Position numbers and translations under genes: made by a program. Shown in pieces: positions 59,839 through 64,000 of a DNA stretch of 64,000 nucleotides. Each line of letters opens with the position of its first letter. Position 1 is the stretch's first letter. The stretch comes from Jejubacter calystegiae (GTDB lineage Bacteria > Pseudomonadota > Gammaproteobacteria > Enterobacterales > Enterobacteriaceae): the NCBI RefSeq assembly GCF_005671395.1, contig NZ_CP040428.1:3906001-3970000 (forward strand), in the 5' to 3' direction. Under the pieces are notes generated by a model. The model did not search any database and was not told where the DNA came from. It worked only from the letters and a program-made list of their open reading frames with translations.

Positions 59839-61333
59839 CGTGCTGCTTCATCACCCGCTTAAACAGCAGCGAGCGAGCGCGCATAAAGCGACGCTCCAGC
59901 TTAAAGCCGGGCCGCCGGTTAATGCCCATGCGCATCAGGCGGTCGGCGCCCCCCTTGCTGGCAGGCCAGGGGAGCGGGCCTGCCAGTACCGTCTGTCCAG
60001 GCTTCAGATGGGCAAAAGCCGCCCAGTAGTCCGCCACCCGGGCGGCAAACGCCAGATCCTCAAGGCTGGCGTACTCCCTGGACGGCAGAATGGTGCCAAG
60101 GGTATCGAACACGTAGGGAATTTCGTTGCCATGCCAGGCGCCCCAGGGATAGGTGGCGTGCTCCGCTTCGGCAACATAGTCAAACCAGTAGCGCCAGCAG
60201 GGCTGCCCCAGGCGCTGCCAGGACTGCATCGCCACGAATCCCATGGTGGTAAAGGCCATATCGCGACTGACCTGGCGGCCCAGCGCCTCGTCGCCGCGTA
60301 CCCCCGGATAGAGCATGCGGATCAACGCCAGCCCCAGCCGGTGGTCGCGACGCATGCGTTGGATCTGCTGCGCCAGATCGACGCCAAATACCCCCATCAC
60401 GCTGGCTTCGTCGCTGTTGCTGCCTATCATCAGCGGCATGGGGTGTTGCCGCCCGGCCATCAGGCTTTCCAGCATAGGTTGCGGCAGTACCCGATCGCCG
60501 CAGATGGGCACCGGCCCCGTTCCCAGCGGGCTGGTCAGCGGCCAGAACACATCGGCCGGCAGGGCCCGCAGTTGAGCGGCTGAAGCATTTTCCAGCCCCA
60601 GATGGCGAGCCACCGCCTCACCTCGGGCCGTTGCCTCGCTGAGCGGTTCATCGGCCAGGGTATAGGCGCTCTGGGCAATCGCTTTATGAAACAGACCGGC
60701 GGACAGCGGCGACACCAGCAGCGACAGCACGCTGCGCCCACCGGCTGATTCGCCAAACAGGGTGATATTTTGCGGATCGCCGCCGAACGCGGCGATGTTA
60801 TCGCGCACCCACTCCAGGGCTGCAATCTGATCCAGCAGCGCGAAGTTAGCAAGCGGCCCTTCGGGATCTTCCTCCGCAAGCGCCGGATGGGCGAAGAACC
60901 CCAGATGACCGAGACGGTAATTCACCGTAACCACCACCACGCCACGATTCGCCAGTGCCCGCCCTTCATAGGGCGGCAGACTACCGGCGCCGATGGTGTA
61001 ACCGCCGCCGTGCAGCCAGACCATCACCGGCAGCGGCTTGTCGCTCTGGGCCGGTGCCCAGATATTCAGATACAGACAATCTTCACAAAAGGTGCCAGGG
61101 TCACCGCCGCCCACTTCCCGACAGGCTTCAATACTCTGCCAGGCGGCAGGCGCAAAGCGGTCCGCCATCCGCACGCCATGCCAGGGCACCGGCGGTCGCG
61201 GCGCGCGCCAGCGCCCTTCCCCCACCGGCGGCGCCGCATAGGGAATGCCGCGCCAGACGGCGATATCTTCTTCAATCTGACCAATAAGCTGCCCCTGACT
61301 CAGGGTGACGATCGGCGTGGCGGGCCTTTTCAT
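59828..61333 (-). CDS. type-B carboxylesterase
   Basis: A 501-residue alpha/beta hydrolase of the carboxylesterase/para-nitrobenzyl esterase family. The oxyanion motif H-G-G-G is at 108-111 and the nucleophile S196 is in G-E-S-A-G-G. The expected acidic residue and histidine lie near 300 and 390-400 (H-G-N-E-I-P-Y). No signal peptide is visible, so it is probably cytoplasmic. It hydrolyses carboxyl esters; the natural substrate is unknown. It is monocistronic, 41 bp after ydcJ in the same direction. Confidence 0.93.
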   Translation of the reverse strand: MKRPATPIVTLSQGQLIGQIEEDIAVWRGIPYAAPPVGEGRWRAPRPPVPWHGVRMADRFAPAAWQSIEACREVGGGDPGTFCEDCLYLNIWAPAQSDKPLPVMVWLHGGGYTIGAGSLPPYEGRALANRGVVVVTVNYRLGHLGFFAHPALAEEDPEGPLANFALLDQIAALEWVRDNIAAFGGDPQNITLFGESAGGRSVLSLLVSPLSAGLFHKAIAQSAYTLADEPLSEATARGEAVARHLGLENASAAQLRALPADVFWPLTSPLGTGPVPICGDRVLPQPMLESLMAGRQHPMPLMIGSNSDEASVMGVFGVDLAQQIQRMRRDHRLGLALIRMLYPGVRGDEALGRQVSRDMAFTTMGFVAMQSWQRLGQPCWRYWFDYVAEAEHATYPWGAWHGNEIPYVFDTLGTILPSREYASLEDLAFAARVADYWAAFAHLKPGQTVLAGPLPWPASKGGADRLMRMGINRRPGFKLERRFMRARSLLFKRVMKQHVTL

Positions 61334-61374
61334 ACGACTGTCCTTTTGAAAACACGCCGCTAAGAGTACCTATT

Positions 61375-62718
61375 TCAGAGCAGACCGCAACGCCGTTTGC
61401 TACGTTTTTCCAGTTCCTGGTAGAGGGCAAATTCGTTCAGCACCGAGGCGCCCAGCGCCATTTCAAAATCGCTGCGGCTGGCGTTGCCGTGACTCAGGGG
61501 GTGGGCTTCATCCCCAAGATTAGACTGGAAAATACCGGCAGCGCTGACCGGCAGGAAATCTTCATAGGTGATGGGATGCGCCACCAGCCAGCCGCGGTCG
61601 ATCAACGGTTCCGGATCGCAGCCGGGTTCAATGGCGGCGCGGTGCGCTTCACCGGCGGGGGTCAGACGGTAACGGAAGTAGCCCAGCCCCTGGCGGCGTA
61701 CCTCCCGGGCGTCATCCGGGAAGCGGCTGAACACCTCCTGCAGACGGAGCTGATGAGTCAGGTTATCGCGGGCGTTACCGACTTCCCGTAGCAGGGTATC
61801 GTACAGCGCTCGCCCTTTAGGGGTGAGCGCCATACCGCGTTGTTCAATTTCACCAAAACGCGCCCTGTGGCTGCCCGGCTGCTGGTCGCTGAACATAATC
61901 GACTCCTCCAGCGCCTTAAAACTGGTCTGACGCAGCAGGATCGGCACAGCCCGACGCGGCGGCCCCTCAATCACCATTTTGGGGACGATACCACGCTCCG
62001 GCATCTGGGCCTGTACCCGGTCGATATCCAGGGTTCGCGGCGTCAGATGGTTGATATGGCAGCCGCGGAAGCTGACCACATCGGCAATCAGCTGGTGGGT
62101 CTGATGCAGGGACTCATAGGTGGCGGCATCCACCGTGGCGTGGCGCTGCCAGCGGAAGGTTTCCAGCACCTCATTAACGAACGCATCCGCCTGTGCCTGG
62201 GTAAAGCCGCACTTCCGCTCATACTGAGTCAGTAGCGTGATGCAGCCGGGGGTAAAGATATGGCGCTGCGCCAGTATCGATTCGGCCCGGCGCCGCAACC
62301 CTTCGTCAGGGATCAGATCCAGCCGCAGCAGCGAAGTAAAGATCCGAAACGGATTGCGGGAAAGCGAAGCCTCTTCGATGGGACGAAAGGCGGTGGAGTG
62401 AACCGGCACCCCCGCCTGAGACAGGTCGTAGTAACCCACCGGGAACATCCCCATCACCTTAAAGATACGTCGCAGCGTCTCCAGCTCATGGGCCGTACCG
62501 ACGCGAATCGCCCCGTGGCGCTCCACGTTCAGGCGCGACAGTTCATCGGCGTTCGCCAGTTGCTCATGCAGGCCGGGATTTTTTTCCAGCACCCCCAGAT
62601 TCACATCGGCTACCAGCTCCAGTAGCGTGCCGTACTGCGGAACCTCCTGCTGGTACATGGCCGACATTGCCTGGGAGAATTGCTCCCGGATCTCATCGGC
62701 CGTGACGTTGTTCACCAT
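61375..62718 (-). CDS. ydcJ: YdcJ, DUF1338 (2-oxoadipate dioxygenase/decarboxylase-like)
   Basis: A 447-residue protein equal in length to E. coli YdcJ. Its family includes iron-dependent 2-oxoadipate dioxygenase (HglS) of Pseudomonas lysine catabolism, which makes 2-hydroxyglutarate. Possible iron ligands are H in Y-Y-D-L-S-Q-A-G-V-P-V-H-S-T-A-F (near 70-85) and others near G-C-H-I-N-H. Start 62718 gives the family length; the longer frame upstream is not conserved. It is divergent from pcaH. Confidence 0.92.
   Translation of the reverse strand: MVNNVTADEIREQFSQAMSAMYQQEVPQYGTLLELVADVNLGVLEKNPGLHEQLANADELSRLNVERHGAIRVGTAHELETLRRIFKVMGMFPVGYYDLSQAGVPVHSTAFRPIEEASLSRNPFRIFTSLLRLDLIPDEGLRRRAESILAQRHIFTPGCITLLTQYERKCGFTQAQADAFVNEVLETFRWQRHATVDAATYESLHQTHQLIADVVSFRGCHINHLTPRTLDIDRVQAQMPERGIVPKMVIEGPPRRAVPILLRQTSFKALEESIMFSDQQPGSHRARFGEIEQRGMALTPKGRALYDTLLREVGNARDNLTHQLRLQEVFSRFPDDAREVRRQGLGYFRYRLTPAGEAHRAAIEPGCDPEPLIDRGWLVAHPITYEDFLPVSAAGIFQSNLGDEAHPLSHGNASRSDFEMALGASVLNEFALYQELEKRSKRRCGLL

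Positions 62719-64000
<1,282 letters not shown>

Overview
The window looks like chromosome from a G+C-rich member of the Enterobacteriaceae. Its backbone is a set of genes that I recall lying in the same order near the 32-minute region of Escherichia coli. Read from right to left they are ydcJ, opgD, rimL, ydcK, tehA, tehB, benE, sutR, rlhA, ydcR, ydcY, mnaT and curA. Large catabolic and accessory blocks sit between these anchors. I cannot name the genus. No rRNA, tRNA, insertion sequence, prophage or CRISPR array was seen.

Layout. (1) 0-10 kb: a complete sarcosine catabolic operon on the minus strand (glyA-soxB-soxD-soxA-soxG-purU). An AraC-type regulator with a GATase1-like N-terminus lies upstream of it, followed by a metallo-beta-lactamase-fold hydrolase. 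(2) 10-15 kb: curA, mnaT, a hydroxyisobutyrate-dehydrogenase-like enzyme, ydcY, a LysR regulator and an acetyltransferase. (3) 15-23 kb: a loose series of single genes: cold-shock-domain protein, DUF2058 protein, periplasmic chorismate mutase, aromatic-type aldehyde dehydrogenase, TetR/nucleotidyltransferase facing an SDR enzyme, a DUF305 protein, a Gly/Asn-rich CigR-like protein and a chemoreceptor. (4) 23-31 kb: catBCA-benABCD in one direction with a divergent IclR regulator. This encodes benzoate to catechol to muconolactone to beta-ketoadipate enol-lactone. (5) 31-41 kb: a thioesterase-ydcR-acetyltransferase operon, a solitary von Willebrand A/propeller-like protein, a cyanide-insensitive-type bd oxidase (cioA-cioB-DUF2474), a TetR/SMR efflux pair and rlhA. 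(6) 41-49 kb: sutR facing benE (benzoate uptake), AraC, a DMT transporter, an MscS channel, a Tat-exported beta carbonic anhydrase, tehAB and ydcK. (7) 49-57 kb: two accessory insertions. One is arsH/arsR-arsB. The other is a four-gene operon (PP-loop ATPase, NUDIX, PLP class-V-fold protein, DMT exporter) with a divergent LysR regulator. A 55-bp tandem hairpin array follows. (8) 57-64 kb: opgD, a small ATPase, a carboxylesterase, ydcJ, and the start of protocatechuate dioxygenase (pcaHG), cut by the window end.

How the genes work together. The strongest theme is aromatic-acid catabolism. BenE imports benzoate, BenABCD makes catechol, and CatABC opens the ring. PcaHG opens protocatechuate in the parallel branch. 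An IclR protein of the PcaR/PobR type probably governs cat-ben through a CGATTATCG-centred site. The second theme is one-carbon metabolism: sarcosine oxidase makes glycine and methylene-THF, GlyA interconverts glycine and serine, and PurU recycles formyl-THF. The least explained units are the PP-loop/NUDIX/PLP/exporter operon, the von Willebrand A protein, the two-copy double-hairpin element and the 55-bp array.
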